Assembly (NCBI RefSeq): GCF_007004065.1
Contig: NZ_VFSV01000032.1
Span: 1-34,773, forward strand
DNA: 34,773 nt
Direction of reading: 5' to 3'
Source of the DNA: Palleronia caenipelagi
Lineage (GTDB): Bacteria > Pseudomonadota > Alphaproteobacteria > Rhodobacterales > Rhodobacteraceae
Shown here: positions 1 through 7,705 of the stretch, in pieces
Layout of the letters: every line of letters starts with the position of its first letter
How positions within the stretch are numbered: position 1 is the stretch's first letter
Program-made: the position numbers and the translations under genes
Notes under the pieces: model-generated
Databases searched by the model: none
Seen by the model: only the letters and a program-made list of their open reading frames with translations
Told to the model about the DNA's origin: nothing

Positions 1-323
1 CTCGAACGCTCCCGGCGCAAGTAATACCGGCGAAGGTGCTCTTCGATCACCGCTTCGACCTTGCCGGATATCAAGGTCGTACCGGCCGGACGGCCCCGTT
101 TTCGCGGAGCCAGCGCGCTGCTGCGCCCACCCTCTTCCGCCAGCCGCTTTATCCAACGCCAGACCGTCGCCCTGCTGACACCAAGCTCCCAAACGGCGTC
201 ATTGATGCCACTTTCCAGACTGCCAGCCCCATTGAGATATGCCTGAACAAGCGGACGTAGCACGGCGGCCCTGCGCGACTCTTCAGCACCAACTGCAACA
301 GAGGCTTCGCCATCATCATCCAT
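1..323 (-). CDS. TniA/TnsB-like Mu-type transposase, N-terminal part (runs off window)
   Basis: The minus-strand frame opens with ATG at 321-323 and stays open to the window edge, giving 107 residues. It begins MDDDGEASVAVGAEESRR. A helix-turn-helix-like stretch (WELGVSRATVWRWIKRL, about residues 46-62) is followed by a basic linker (RKRGRPAG) and a helix with EEHLRRYYLRRER. This arrangement matches the N-terminal DNA-binding part of TniA/TnsB transposases of the Tn5053/Tn402/Tn7 type, which bind repeated sites at the transposon ends and carry a downstream DDE core. The DDE core lies outside the window. Iterated repeats immediately upstream (375-469) support the call. Family membership is judged from remembered sequence patterns, not a search. 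Whether tniB/tniQ partners exist cannot be seen. Confidence 0.72.
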   Translation of the reverse strand, partial: MDDDGEASVAVGAEESRRAAVLRPLVQAYLNGAGSLESGINDAVWELGVSRATVWRWIKRLAEEGGRSSALAPRKRGRPAGTTLISGKVEAVIEEHLRRYYLRRERS

Positions 324-327
324 CGAT

Positions 328-340
328 ATTTGCAGCAAAT
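328..340. promoter_or_regulatory. Small perfect dyad ahead of the transposase start
   Basis: ATTTGC-A-GCAAAT is a perfect inverted repeat five bases upstream of the transposase ATG (minus strand). It could be an operator or chance. PhaR-type regulators of phasin genes also bind GC-A/TGC-rich dyads, so it could belong to the phasin gene on the other side instead. Confidence 0.25.
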
Positions 341-374
341 GTCTGTGAACTCCGTCTCAGGTTTTGGGGCAAGA

Positions 375-469
375 ATATCGGAGTTAAAGGCAAAATCTCA
401 TATTTAAGGGCAAAGGACAGCCGTTGATTTCATTGGATTTCTCATCTCACAATTAAGGGCTACGCGACA
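375..469 (-). repeat. Iterated transposon-end repeats (putative TniA/TnsB binding sites)
   Basis: Read on the minus strand, two copies share TGTC followed by GCCCTTAA, two to three variable bases and TGAGAT (444-469 and 395-419). A third, weaker copy (GCCTTTAA, about 375-394) follows. The outermost copy begins TGTCGCG at 469. Elements of the Tn7/Tn5053 group end in TGT and carry several 19-22 bp transposase-binding repeats inside each end, with the transposase gene reading away from that end. The layout here fits: 469 would be the transposon tip and 470 the first flanking base. The other end and any target duplication are outside the window. Confidence 0.6.
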
Positions 470-479
470 GGAGGCCCCC

Positions 480-884
480 ATGGCTGCCACTGCTAAAAAA
501 GTCGAAACCAAAGTCGAAAACGCCGCCGAGAAGGTGGAGAACAAGGTCGAGAAGCTTGCCGACCGCGCCAGCGCCAACCTCAGCGCGGCGACCTCCGAGG
601 CCCGCACCTTCGCCTCGCTCTATACGACCGCCCTGCGCAGCTTTGCCGAGGGCGTGATCGAGGTCGACAAGCTGATCCTGTCGAAGCTGAGCAACGCCGC
701 TTCCGAGACCGTGCAGCAGGGCCAGCAGATCCTGAAGGCCCGCGACGTGAAGACCGCCATCGCCATGACCGCCGTCTCCACCCAGTCGGCCCTTGACCGC
801 AACGTGTCGGACACGAAGGAAGTCCTCGACCTCGCCAATGCCCGCCTCCAGGAGAGCCTCGAGCCCTTCAAGACCTACGCCTGA
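480..884 (+). CDS. Phasin family protein (polyhydroxyalkanoate granule-associated)
   Basis: This 134-residue protein is rich in Ala, Lys, Glu and Val, with a lysine/glutamate heptad-like N-terminus (MAATAKKVETKVENAAEKVE) and amphipathic helices through to the C-terminus. The central ASLYTTALRSFAEGVIEVDKL segment resembles the Phasin_2 domain. Phasins coat PHA granules and control their size and number. Length and composition match the family (110-160 residues). The start has a strong Shine-Dalgarno (AGGAGG, 469-474) six bases upstream. That motif sits at the very edge of the apparent transposon end, so the native promoter may have been displaced. A strong hairpin follows the stop. No other PHA gene is in the window, so the role rests on the sequence alone. 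Confidence 0.8.
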   Translation: MAATAKKVETKVENAAEKVENKVEKLADRASANLSAATSEARTFASLYTTALRSFAEGVIEVDKLILSKLSNAASETVQQGQQILKARDVKTAIAMTAVSTQSALDRNVSDTKEVLDLANARLQESLEPFKTYA

Positions 885-912
885 TCCAAACCCCTCCCTG
901 ACGGATCAAGCA

Positions 913-960
913 AACGCCCCGCCCGCGCCACACAGCGCGGGCGGTTGCGTTTGGGGCGTT
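913..960. terminator. Compound hairpin between convergent phasin and LysR genes
   Basis: An inner 8-bp stem GCCCGCGC/GCGCGGGC (921-928 with 935-942, six-base loop) sits inside an outer 8-bp stem AACGCCCC/GGGGCGTT (913-920 with 953-960). It lies exactly between the stop of the phasin gene and the stop of the convergent LysR gene, so it probably ends transcription from both sides. It lacks a long T tract on the plus side. Confidence 0.65.
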
Positions 961-1930
961 AATCTGTTCCATATGTTCGCTCTGAGAGATTTGTCTCTGC
1001 CAAGCTCTGGCGTAGCTCGTGGAGAAAACTGTGTTCGGCCTCGGACAGGCGGCGGTCGGGGTTGGTGATGATGTAGATGGATACCTCCGGCAGGCCGTCC
1101 AGAGGGGGGAGCTGGTGCAGGGATCCTGCGGCGACGTCGCGGGCGGCCACGTGAACGGGGAGGGCGCCAATCCCGATGCCCGCCATGATCATCCGCCGGA
1201 TTTCCGTCAGGTTCGATGACACACCCCGCCAGTTGCTGGACATTCCCATCCGGGCCCGGAGATGGGAAATTGCCTCCAACGGGCCACCCTCGGCTTCGGT
1301 TTGAAACGCCACAAAGGGCTCATCCGCAAGATCCTCGGTGCCGATGTGATCGGTGTTGAAGAGCCGGTGACGGGGTCCGCAATAGAGGCCGAAATACTCC
1401 TTGTAGAGCACCTCAGCGGTCAGTCGATCCGGAATCCGGGACAGAAGGCAGATGCCGAGACTCGCCCGGTTTTGAGCGATCATCGTCTCCACGTCGTGGC
1501 TTTCCAGCACCTGAAATCCATAGGTGATCTTTGGATGGGTGGCTGCGAAGCGGTTCAGAAACGCGTCGAAGTGATCCGACATCACATGACTGGTCGTGGA
1601 GATGGCGATATGCCCGCGCAGCGTATCTCCGGCGACATCCATCAGCTCAGGCAATTGCGACACGGCGCCAAAGATCGTGGCGCTTTGGGTGTAGAGGACT
1701 TGTCCGGCCCGGGTGACAGAAAATTCGTTCGGCTTCCGGATGATCAGTGTTTTCCCGACGGTTGCTTCGAGCCGCTTGAGCGCGGCGGAAACGGTGGGCT
1801 GTTTCAGGCCCAGCACATCCGCTGCCTTCGAGATCCCCCGCTTCTCAACAACCACCATAAAGGTGCGCAACAGGTTCCAGTCGAGATTCCAGGGAAAACG
1901 CTGTGGGCCCGGCGAGGTCATAGATTTCAT
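959..1930 (-). CDS. LysR-family transcriptional regulator
   Basis: At 323 residues this is the usual length for LysR regulators. The N-terminal winged helix-turn-helix spans about residues 15-75 (LLRTFMVVVEKRGISKAADV, then KQPTVSAALKRLE). It is followed by the linker helix and a two-lobed effector domain (about 95-310). The start at 1930 has no clear ribosome-binding site, and ATG at 1921 (MTSPGPQ) is an equally good candidate. The gene is divergent from the amino-acid transporter and catabolic operon starting at 2066, the classic LysR arrangement. It is therefore inferred to sense a substrate or intermediate of that pathway and to act on the 1931-2065 promoter region. The ligand is unknown. 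Confidence 0.9.
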   Translation of the reverse strand: MKSMTSPGPQRFPWNLDWNLLRTFMVVVEKRGISKAADVLGLKQPTVSAALKRLEATVGKTLIIRKPNEFSVTRAGQVLYTQSATIFGAVSQLPELMDVAGDTLRGHIAISTTSHVMSDHFDAFLNRFAATHPKITYGFQVLESHDVETMIAQNRASLGICLLSRIPDRLTAEVLYKEYFGLYCGPRHRLFNTDHIGTEDLADEPFVAFQTEAEGGPLEAISHLRARMGMSSNWRGVSSNLTEIRRMIMAGIGIGALPVHVAARDVAAGSLHQLPPLDGLPEVSIYIITNPDRRLSEAEHSFLHELRQSLAETNLSERTYGTD

Positions 1931-2065
1931 CTATTTTGATAATGCGTGGTATTTATTTGCCGGATGCAGTGCGCCTGTGCAAGCCTTGAGACTGAGGAGC
2001 TTCTGCCGGGTCTCAACACCACTGTGTTGTCTCCCGCAGTGAGGACACCAGAGGGAGAACAAGAC
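1931..2065. promoter_or_regulatory. Divergent promoter region between LysR gene and catabolic operon
   Basis: This intergenic stretch must hold both promoters. An AT-rich dyad, ATAA-N10-TTAT (1939-1956), resembles the T-N11-A style of LysR operator but is weak. No convincing -35/-10 pair could be picked by eye. A structured leader (2003-2039) follows, and then a Shine-Dalgarno (GGGAG at 2053-2057) before the ATG at 2066. Confidence 0.5.
2003..2039 (+). promoter_or_regulatory. Two-tier hairpin in the leader of the binding-protein gene
   Basis: CAACAC/GTGTTG (2014-2019 with 2024-2029, loop CACT) is nested in CTGCcGGG/CCCGCAG (2003-2010 with 2033-2039), with a symmetrical TCT/TCT internal loop. 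It lies 27 bases before the start codon. It could be an attenuator-like or mRNA-stability element, or as DNA an extended operator for the LysR regulator. No riboswitch family is recognised. Confidence 0.4.
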
Positions 2066-2842
2066 ATGACGGTTCGTCGTACCATTCTGAAATCCGCGAT
2101 TGCTGCCGCCGGTCTGGCGGTCTTTGGCCTCGGCGCGGCGATGGCTGAAGAGCTGGAGATGCTGAAGGAAAAAGGCGTCATCCGCATCGCCATGTCGGGC
2201 GCTTATCCTCCGTTCAACTTCGTCAATGACGAAAACGAGGTCGTGGGGTTTGATCCTGCTGTCGGGACCGAGATCGCCAAACGCATGGGGCTGGAAGCAG
2301 AGATTGTGACCACCGCCTGGGACGGGATCATCGGAGGTCTGCTGGCCAATAAATACGACGCTATCGTCGGATCCATGACGATCACCGAAGAGCGCGACGA
2401 GGTCGTGGATTTCGTCGGGCCGTACTATTCTGACCGCCGTGCGATCTTTACCCAGCCCGATGCCGGCATTGGCAGCCTTGAGGACCTTGATGGCAAGAAA
2501 GTCGGGCTGACCCTCGGCGAGACCCATGAGGACTGGGCCCGGGAAAAGGGGTATGACATCGCGACCTATAAGGGCCTGCCGGAGTTGCTTCTGGAGCTGG
2601 AGAACGGCCGCGTGGATGCCATCGTGAACGACTCCATCGCCGCCATCCTCGCCATGAAGGCCAAGGGGCAGGAGTTTGAGATGTTCAACGATCCGGGGAC
2701 CGAGCCCTTTGGCGCAGGAATCGCGATCCGTGAAGGCAATCCCGAACTGGCCTCGGCCATGCAGGAGGCACTCGATTCGATGATGGAGGATGGCACCTAC
2801 ATGGAGCTGGCCATGGAGTGGATCGGCGCCGACATCCGCTGA
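2066..2842 (+). CDS. Periplasmic amino-acid binding protein (solute-binding family 3)
   Basis: This is the receptor of a polar amino-acid ABC importer. The 258-residue protein begins with a Sec signal peptide (TVRRTILKSAIAAAGLAVFG, cleavage probably after AMA, about residue 27). It then shows the family-3 signature GVIRIAMSGAYPPFNF, the segment GFDPAVGTEIAKRMG, and DAIVGSMTITEERDEVVDFVGPYY, which is typical of His/Arg/Gln-type receptors. The ATG at 2066 is chosen because the signal peptide starts there and GGGAG precedes it by eight bases; a longer in-frame extension upstream has no such features. The two permeases and the ATPase follow. Ligand specificity cannot be read directly; downstream enzymes suggest an amino acid degraded through a 3-keto acid. 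Confidence 0.92.
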   Translation: MTVRRTILKSAIAAAGLAVFGLGAAMAEELEMLKEKGVIRIAMSGAYPPFNFVNDENEVVGFDPAVGTEIAKRMGLEAEIVTTAWDGIIGGLLANKYDAIVGSMTITEERDEVVDFVGPYYSDRRAIFTQPDAGIGSLEDLDGKKVGLTLGETHEDWAREKGYDIATYKGLPELLLELENGRVDAIVNDSIAAILAMKAKGQEFEMFNDPGTEPFGAGIAIREGNPELASAMQEALDSMMEDGTYMELAMEWIGADIR

Positions 2843-2853
2843 TACACCGACTA

Positions 2854-2872
2854 TCACCCCGATTAGGGGTGA
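2854..2872 (+). other. Intercistronic hairpin after the binding-protein gene
   Basis: TCACCCC (2854-2860) pairs with GGGGTGA (2866-2872) around a GATTA loop, 12 bases past the stop. There is no T tract, so it is more likely a 3' stabiliser or partial attenuator. Such an element would let the receptor be made in excess over the permeases, as is common in ABC import operons. Confidence 0.55.
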
Positions 2873-2908
2873 AGACCGCCTGACCCCTGAGACAGGAGGC
2901 GCTGCGCC

Positions 2909-3556
2909 ATGGACACCGAGCTGATGCTCAAGGTCTATCCGTTCTTTCTGGAAGCGGCCTGGGTCACGATTCAGCTGTCGGTCCTGACGGCGGTGCTCGG
3001 ACTGATCTGCGGGGCACTCGGGACTGCGGCGCGTCTGTCGCGTCTGGCCGTGATGCGCTTTGTCGGGGCGGCCTATGTCAGCGTCTTTCGCGGCACGCCC
3101 GCGCTGATCCAGCTCTTTATCCTCTATTTCGGCGGTCCTCAGATCGGCATCCAGCTCGATGCTTTCGAGGCCGGGGTGATCGGGCTGGGGATCAATGCGG
3201 GCGCCTATATGACAGAAACGATGCGCGGCGCGATTATCTCCATTGATAAGGGGCAGCGCGAGGCGGCACGCACACTGGGGCTGAGCCGCTGGCAGGCGAT
3301 GTACAAGGTTATCCTGCCTCAGGCTGCGCGACTGATGGTGCGGCCTTTGGGGGTGAATCTGAACATGCTGATCAAGTCCACTGCCCTCGTCGCCGCCATC
3401 GCCGTGGTCGAACTGACTTATACGGCGCAGCGCTATATCGGCTCGACTTACAAGCCCTTCGAGATGTTCCTGCTCGCGGGCATTCTCTACATGATCATCA
3501 TCACCGTGGTGGGCAAAGGTGTGTCCTGGCTCGACCGCAAGGTCCAGATCACCTGA
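2909..3556 (+). CDS. Amino-acid ABC transporter permease (HisM/GlnP type), first of two
   Basis: This 215-residue inner-membrane protein has about five predicted membrane helices. It carries the coupling (EAA) loop [22 protein letters not shown] around residues 128-149, which docks on the ATPase. The segment SVFRGTPALIQLFILYFG is typical of the His/Glu/Gln/Arg permease family. A Shine-Dalgarno (AGGAGG, 2894-2899) precedes the ATG. It is followed 18 bases later by its paralogue, and the two are expected to form the heterodimeric channel. Confidence 0.92.
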   Translation: MDTELMLKVYPFFLEAAWVTIQLSVLTAVLGLICGALGTAARLSRLAVMRFVGAAYVSVFRGTPALIQLFILYFGGPQIGIQLDAFEAGVIGLGINAGAYMTETMRGAIISIDKGQREAARTLGLSRWQAMYKVILPQAARLMVRPLGVNLNMLIKSTALVAAIAVVELTYTAQRYIGSTYKPFEMFLLAGILYMIIITVVGKGVSWLDRKVQIT

Positions 3557-3574
3557 TCGCCGGGAGGGCACCTT

Positions 3575-4231
3575 ATGGGCCTCGATTTCTCTATCGTTCC
3601 CAAATACATGGACATCATCCTGCTGGGCTGTGCCTGGACTTTGGGAATCACGGTGGCGGCCGCGCTGCTGAGTTTCGTTGGCGGGATCGTCTTTGCAGTA
3701 ATCGCCCTCTACGCGCCGTGGATCATCAGGCAGCCCTTCCGGCTGGTGGAATGGGTGTTCATGGGCACGCCGCTCCTGTTGCAGCTGTTTCTGATCTATT
3801 TCGGCCTCGTGCAGATTGGGATCGACCTGCCTGCCTTTGTCGCCGGGATCATCGGGCTGGGGCTGCATTTCGCCGTCTATAATTCTGAGCTGATCCAGAC
3901 CGCCATCCTCGCGGTTGACAAGGGCCAGATGGAAGCCGCGCGGACGCTGGGCCTCAGCCGGGGGCAAGCGTTGCGCAAGGTGGTAATCCCTCAGGCGGTG
4001 CGCGATGTGATCCCCCCCATCGGCAACAACATGATTGCGCTTCTGAAGGACAGCGCGCTGGTCTCGGTGATTGGCGTTAGCGAACTGACTCTCTCGGCTC
4101 AGCGCATCATCGGCAAGACCTACCGCCCCTTCGAATTCTACGTGCTCGCCGCTGCCTTCTACTACGTCATCAATCTGGGCATGGAATGGGTGCAGCGCCG
4201 GATCGAACGCCGCATCTCTCTGTCCCGATGA
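3575..4231 (+). CDS. Amino-acid ABC transporter permease (HisQ/GlnP type), second of two
   Basis: This 218-residue paralogue of the upstream permease carries [16 protein letters not shown] and the EAA loop [24 protein letters not shown] (about residues 126-149). The start follows GGGAGG with good spacing. The C-terminus ends in a basic cytoplasmic tail ([12 protein letters not shown]). It should pair with the preceding permease and bind the ATPase encoded just downstream. Confidence 0.92.
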   Translation: MGLDFSIVPKYMDIILLGCAWTLGITVAAALLSFVGGIVFAVIALYAPWIIRQPFRLVEWVFMGTPLLLQLFLIYFGLVQIGIDLPAFVAGIIGLGLHFAVYNSELIQTAILAVDKGQMEAARTLGLSRGQALRKVVIPQAVRDVIPPIGNNMIALLKDSALVSVIGVSELTLSAQRIIGKTYRPFEFYVLAAAFYYVINLGMEWVQRRIERRISLSR

Positions 4232-4245
4232 CCGGAAGGCCTGAT

Positions 4246-5016
4246 ATGACCGACCAGACCGCTTTCGTTGATATCCGCCACGCCCAGAAATCCTACGGCG
4301 CGCTGGAGGTGCTGAAGGATATCAGCCTGACCGTCGAGCAAGGCCAGATTGTCGCGATCATCGGGCCGTCGGGCTCGGGGAAATCCACGCTCCTGCGGGC
4401 GATCAATGACCTCGATGCGCTGACCGGCGGGGAGATCTGGCTCGATGGAGTGCAGGTAAACAAGTCGCTGCCGCATCGCCAATATGAAAAGCATATCAAC
4501 GAGATGCGCCAGCAGATCGGGATGGTTTTCCAGCATTTCAACCTGTTCCCGCATCTGACCGTGCGCGAAAATGTCACCATGGCGCCGACCTTGCTCAAGG
4601 GTCTGTCGAAGGATGCCGCCGAGCAGCTTGCGCGTGAGCAGCTCGATCATGTGGGGATGCTGGACCGCATCGACTATTACCCCTCACAACTCTCGGGCGG
4701 GCAAAAACAACGCGTGGCGATTGCCCGGGCGCTGGCGATGAAGCCCAAGCTGATGCTGTTCGACGAGGCCACCTCGGCGCTCGACCCGGAACTGGTGGAC
4801 GAGGTCAATCAGGTCATGAAGAAGCTCGCCGAAGATCAGATGACCATGATCATCGTGACCCATGAGATGGACTTCGCCGCCGCGGTTTGTGACAGGGTGC
4901 TGTTCATGGATCAGGGCGTGGTCGTCGAGGAAGGTCCCCCGGAGGTCGTCTTTCGCAATCCCACGCAGCAGCGCACGAAGGAGTTTCTGCGCAAGCATCT
5001 GGCGGGGGCAAAGTGA
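4246..5016 (+). CDS. Amino-acid ABC transporter ATP-binding protein (HisP/GlnQ type)
   Basis: A 256-residue ABC ATPase. Walker A is GPSGSGKST (about residues 39-47), followed by the Q-loop region [13 protein letters not shown], the signature LSGGQKQR, Walker [13 protein letters not shown] and the H-loop [22 protein letters not shown] is characteristic of the polar amino-acid import family. ATG 4246 has GGAAGG six bases upstream and is preferred over ATG 4228, which overlaps the permease stop (ATGA). The gene energises import through the two preceding permeases. Its stop overlaps the GTG start of the aminotransferase, tying uptake to catabolism. Confidence 0.93.
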   Translation: MTDQTAFVDIRHAQKSYGALEVLKDISLTVEQGQIVAIIGPSGSGKSTLLRAINDLDALTGGEIWLDGVQVNKSLPHRQYEKHINEMRQQIGMVFQHFNLFPHLTVRENVTMAPTLLKGLSKDAAEQLAREQLDHVGMLDRIDYYPSQLSGGQKQRVAIARALAMKPKLMLFDEATSALDPELVDEVNQVMKKLAEDQMTMIIVTHEMDFAAAVCDRVLFMDQGVVVEEGPPEVVFRNPTQQRTKEFLRKHLAGAK

Positions 5017-6365
5017 CCGACGCGCCCTCATATCTGTTCTATCAGACCCGCAATCCGCGCCCCTTTCTGGACCGCGCCGAGGGGATCTACATGTTCGACG
5101 AGGACGGACGGCGCTATATCGACGGGTCTTCTGGCGCGATGGTGTCCAATATCGGCCATTCCAATCCGCGTGTCTTGGCGAAAATGAAGGCGCAGATGAA
5201 CCGCGCCACCTTTGGCTACCGGCTCCATTTCCGTACGCACCCGTCCGAGGATCTTGCGGCAAAGACGGTGGCGATGACGCCTGAAGGCCTCGACCGGGTG
5301 TTCTTTGTCTCCGGCGGATCGGAGGCGGTCGAGAGTGCGGTGAAACTCGCCCGGCAATATGCTCTGACGCAGGGGCAGGGGAAGCGGCACAAGGTGATCT
5401 CGCGCTTCCCGTCCTATCACGGCTGCACCTTCGGCGCGCTGGACCTGACCGGCTATGACCCGCTGCGCGAGCCGTTCGCGCCGATGATGGAGGGGATGCC
5501 CAAGGTTGCTGCGCCGGTGACCTATCTTGACCGCGATGATCTGAGCGAAGAGGCGCGCGGGTTGAAATATGCCGAGGCGCTGCGGACCCGGATTCTTGAA
5601 CTGGGGCCGGAGACCGTGCTGGCTTTTGTCATGGAGCCCGTGGGCGGTGCCTCGACCGGCGCGCTGGTGGCGCCGGACAGCTATTATGGCCGGGTGCGCG
5701 AGGTCTGCGACGAATTCGGTGTCATCCTGATCTATGACGAGGTGATGACTGGGGCGGGGCGGACCGGCAAATTTCTGGCCGCAGAACACTGGGGCATCAC
5801 CCCCGATATTGTCGCTCTGTCAAAGGGGTTTGGCGCGGGCTACGCCCCCCTTGGGGCCATCGTCGCCCGCCATGAATTGGTCGAGCCGGTGCTGGATGCG
5901 GGGGGCTTTGCCCATGGGTTCACCTATGCGGGGAATCCTCTGGCCTGTGCGGCCGGGCTGGCGGTGCTGGAGGAGATCGAAGAGCAGGACCTGATCGGCA
6001 ATGCGGCGCGGATGGGCGAGGTTCTGATGTCTGAGCTGCGGCAGTTGATGGCGGAGTACGACTTTATTGGCCATGTGCGGGGCAAGGGGCTGCTGACGGC
6101 CTTTGAGCTGGTCTCCGACCGCGCCACCATGACGCCACTTGATCCGGGGCTGAACGCTTATGACCGGCTGGTGAACCTGGCCTATGAGCGCGGGCTGATC
6201 CTCTATTCCCGGCGCACGCGCGGTGGGACGGCGGGCGATCATTTCCTGCTCGCGCCGCCGCTGATTATTACCGAGGCGCAGATCGCGGAGATGATGGCGA
6301 TCCTGCGGGATGGGCTCGATGCTTTTGCCGGCGAGACGGGGTTGCGTCAGGAGGTGGCATCGTGA
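5013..6365 (+). CDS. Class-III (omega/beta) PLP-dependent aminotransferase
   Basis: This 450-residue fold-type I enzyme has the class-III layout. [17 protein letters not shown] binds the cofactor phosphate. [13 protein letters not shown] contains the Asp that contacts the pyridine ring. [15 protein letters not shown] carries the Schiff-base lysine (about K271). [15 protein letters not shown] is the usual C-terminal motif. It transfers an amino group, usually from a non-alpha amine or a beta-/omega-amino acid, to pyruvate or 2-oxoglutarate. The start is GTG and overlaps the ATPase stop by four bases (GTGA); its own stop overlaps the CoA-transferase start the same way. With a 3-oxoacid CoA-transferase and a thiolase downstream, a beta-amino acid giving a 3-keto acid is the best guess; exact substrate unknown. 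Confidence 0.9.
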   Translation: MTDAPSYLFYQTRNPRPFLDRAEGIYMFDEDGRRYIDGSSGAMVSNIGHSNPRVLAKMKAQMNRATFGYRLHFRTHPSEDLAAKTVAMTPEGLDRVFFVSGGSEAVESAVKLARQYALTQGQGKRHKVISRFPSYHGCTFGALDLTGYDPLREPFAPMMEGMPKVAAPVTYLDRDDLSEEARGLKYAEALRTRILELGPETVLAFVMEPVGGASTGALVAPDSYYGRVREVCDEFGVILIYDEVMTGAGRTGKFLAAEHWGITPDIVALSKGFGAGYAPLGAIVARHELVEPVLDAGGFAHGFTYAGNPLACAAGLAVLEEIEEQDLIGNAARMGEVLMSELRQLMAEYDFIGHVRGKGLLTAFELVSDRATMTPLDPGLNAYDRLVNLAYERGLILYSRRTRGGTAGDHFLLAPPLIITEAQIAEMMAILRDGLDAFAGETGLRQEVAS

Positions 6366-7054
6366 GGCTGCCGGAAAAAATCTGTGCCATGGAGGACGCC
6401 ATCGCGCAGATCCGCGACGGGGACACCGTGATGGTGGGCGGGTTTGGCGTGCCGGGCACGCCGATGACGCTGATCCGCGCGCTGGTCGCACATGGGGCAC
6501 GCGATCTTACCCTGGTCAAGAATGACGCGAATGAGCCCGGCATGGGTATCGACCACTTGCTGCAAAGCGGTCAGGTCGCCCGGCTCATCACCACCCATCT
6601 GGGGCTGAACAGCCATGCTATCGGCTTGATGAACAGCGGGCGCATCGCGGTCGAGTTCAACGCCCAGGGCATCCTTGCCGAGCGCATTCGCGCAGGTGGA
6701 TCTGGTCTCGGGGCCGTCCTCAGCGATATCGGTCTGGGGACCGAGTTGGCGGAGGGGAAGCAGGTCGTGCAGGTCGCGGGTCAGGACTATCTGGTGGAGC
6801 CTGCCCTGCGGGCCGGCATTGCCCTGATCCATGCCGAACGGGCAGACCCCTTTGGAAACCTGACCTACGCGGCGACGGCGCGGAATTTCAATCCGCTGAT
6901 GGCCATGGCGGCGGATCAGGTGATCGTCGAAGTCGAGGAAATCGTTCCATTGGGCGCTCTGCCACCTGAGGCGGTTCACACGCCCGGTGTGTTCGTCGAT
7001 CAGGTGGTGCCGCTGGGGACCTTGTCCGGGGAGTATGCCGTTGTCCGACGCTAA
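6362..7054 (+). CDS. 3-oxoacid CoA-transferase, subunit A
   Basis: At 230 residues this matches the alpha subunit of AtoD/ScoA/PcaI-type CoA-transferases. It shows the glycine-rich CoA-binding stretch VMVGGFGVPGTPMTLI (about residues 23-38), NDANEPGMGI, and ADPFGNLTYAATARNFNPLMA near the C-terminus. With the next gene it should move CoA from succinyl-CoA or acetyl-CoA to a 3-keto acid. The start is GTG and overlaps the aminotransferase stop by four bases. It is the one catabolic gene here ending in TAA. The acceptor acid cannot be told from sequence; the aminotransferase/thiolase context suggests the transaminated product. Confidence 0.9.
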   Translation: MRLPEKICAMEDAIAQIRDGDTVMVGGFGVPGTPMTLIRALVAHGARDLTLVKNDANEPGMGIDHLLQSGQVARLITTHLGLNSHAIGLMNSGRIAVEFNAQGILAERIRAGGSGLGAVLSDIGLGTELAEGKQVVQVAGQDYLVEPALRAGIALIHAERADPFGNLTYAATARNFNPLMAMAADQVIVEVEEIVPLGALPPEAVHTPGVFVDQVVPLGTLSGEYAVVRR

Positions 7055-7694
7055 GACCCGCATGCTGCGCCGCGCCGCCCGAGAGATCACTCCGGGCATG
7101 GTCGTCAATTTGGGGATCGGCTTGCCAACGCAGGTGGTCAACCACCTCGCGCCCGATCTGCCCGTGTGCCTGCATACCGAAAACGGGCTCACCGGGATCG
7201 GTCCGACCCTGCCCCCCGAGCGGGCCGACCGGAACCTGATCGACGCGGGCGGGGCCTATGTTTCGGAGGTTCCGGGCTCGGCCTTTTTTGACAGCGCCAC
7301 GAGCTTTGCCATGGTGCGGGCGGGACGGCTCGATCTGACCATGCTGGGTGCATTCGAGGTGTCGGAGACGGGTGATCTGGCCAATTGGAAGATCCCGGGG
7401 AAATTCAGTCCCGGCGTGGGTGGCGGGATCGAGCTCGCGCAAAAGGCCCGCCGGGTGGTCGTGCTCAGCACCCATACGGACCGCGCCGGCAACCCCAAAC
7501 TCCTCACCGCCTGCACCCTGCCCCTGACGGCCCGGAACCGTGTGGCGCGGGTCTTCACCGACATGGCGGTGGTGGATGTAGAGCCCGGCGGATTTGTCCT
7601 CACCGAGCTGGCCGAAGGGGTCAGCGTCGCCGAGGTGTCCGAGGCCACCGGCGCGCCGCTGCGCCTGCCCGACACAGCCTTGCCCCGCTTTTGA
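7035..7694 (+). CDS. 3-oxoacid CoA-transferase, subunit B
   Basis: The beta subunit contains GMVVNLGIGLPTQVVNHL, then HTENG with the catalytic glutamate (about residue 49), then VSEVPGSAFFDSATSFAMVRAG and GAFEVSETGDLANWKIPGK, all hallmarks of AtoA/ScoB/PcaJ proteins. The start is uncertain. ATG 7035 overlaps subunit A by 20 bases but is only one base after GGGGAG (7028-7033). TTG 7041 has ideal spacing to the same Shine-Dalgarno and gives the family-typical beginning SDAKTRMLRRAARE. Both are in frame, so only two residues differ. The protein works as an A2B2 or AB complex with subunit A. Confidence 0.9.
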   Translation: MPLSDAKTRMLRRAAREITPGMVVNLGIGLPTQVVNHLAPDLPVCLHTENGLTGIGPTLPPERADRNLIDAGGAYVSEVPGSAFFDSATSFAMVRAGRLDLTMLGAFEVSETGDLANWKIPGKFSPGVGGGIELAQKARRVVVLSTHTDRAGNPKLLTACTLPLTARNRVARVFTDMAVVDVEPGGFVLTELAEGVSVAEVSEATGAPLRLPDTALPRF

Positions 7695-7705
7695 GAGATG
7701 CGCTG

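Noticed and set aside
1-323. CRISPR-associated transposon (CAST) end
   Set aside because: A TnsB-like gene and end repeats alone do not indicate Cas association; no cas gene or repeat-spacer array is in the window.
1931-3967. Very long minus-strand frame (about 680 codons) across the amino-acid transporter genes
   Set aside because: It is a shadow of the well-supported plus-strand binding protein and permeases in GC-rich DNA; composition (His, Gln, Arg, Asp-rich) is typical of an antisense frame and no domain is recognisable.
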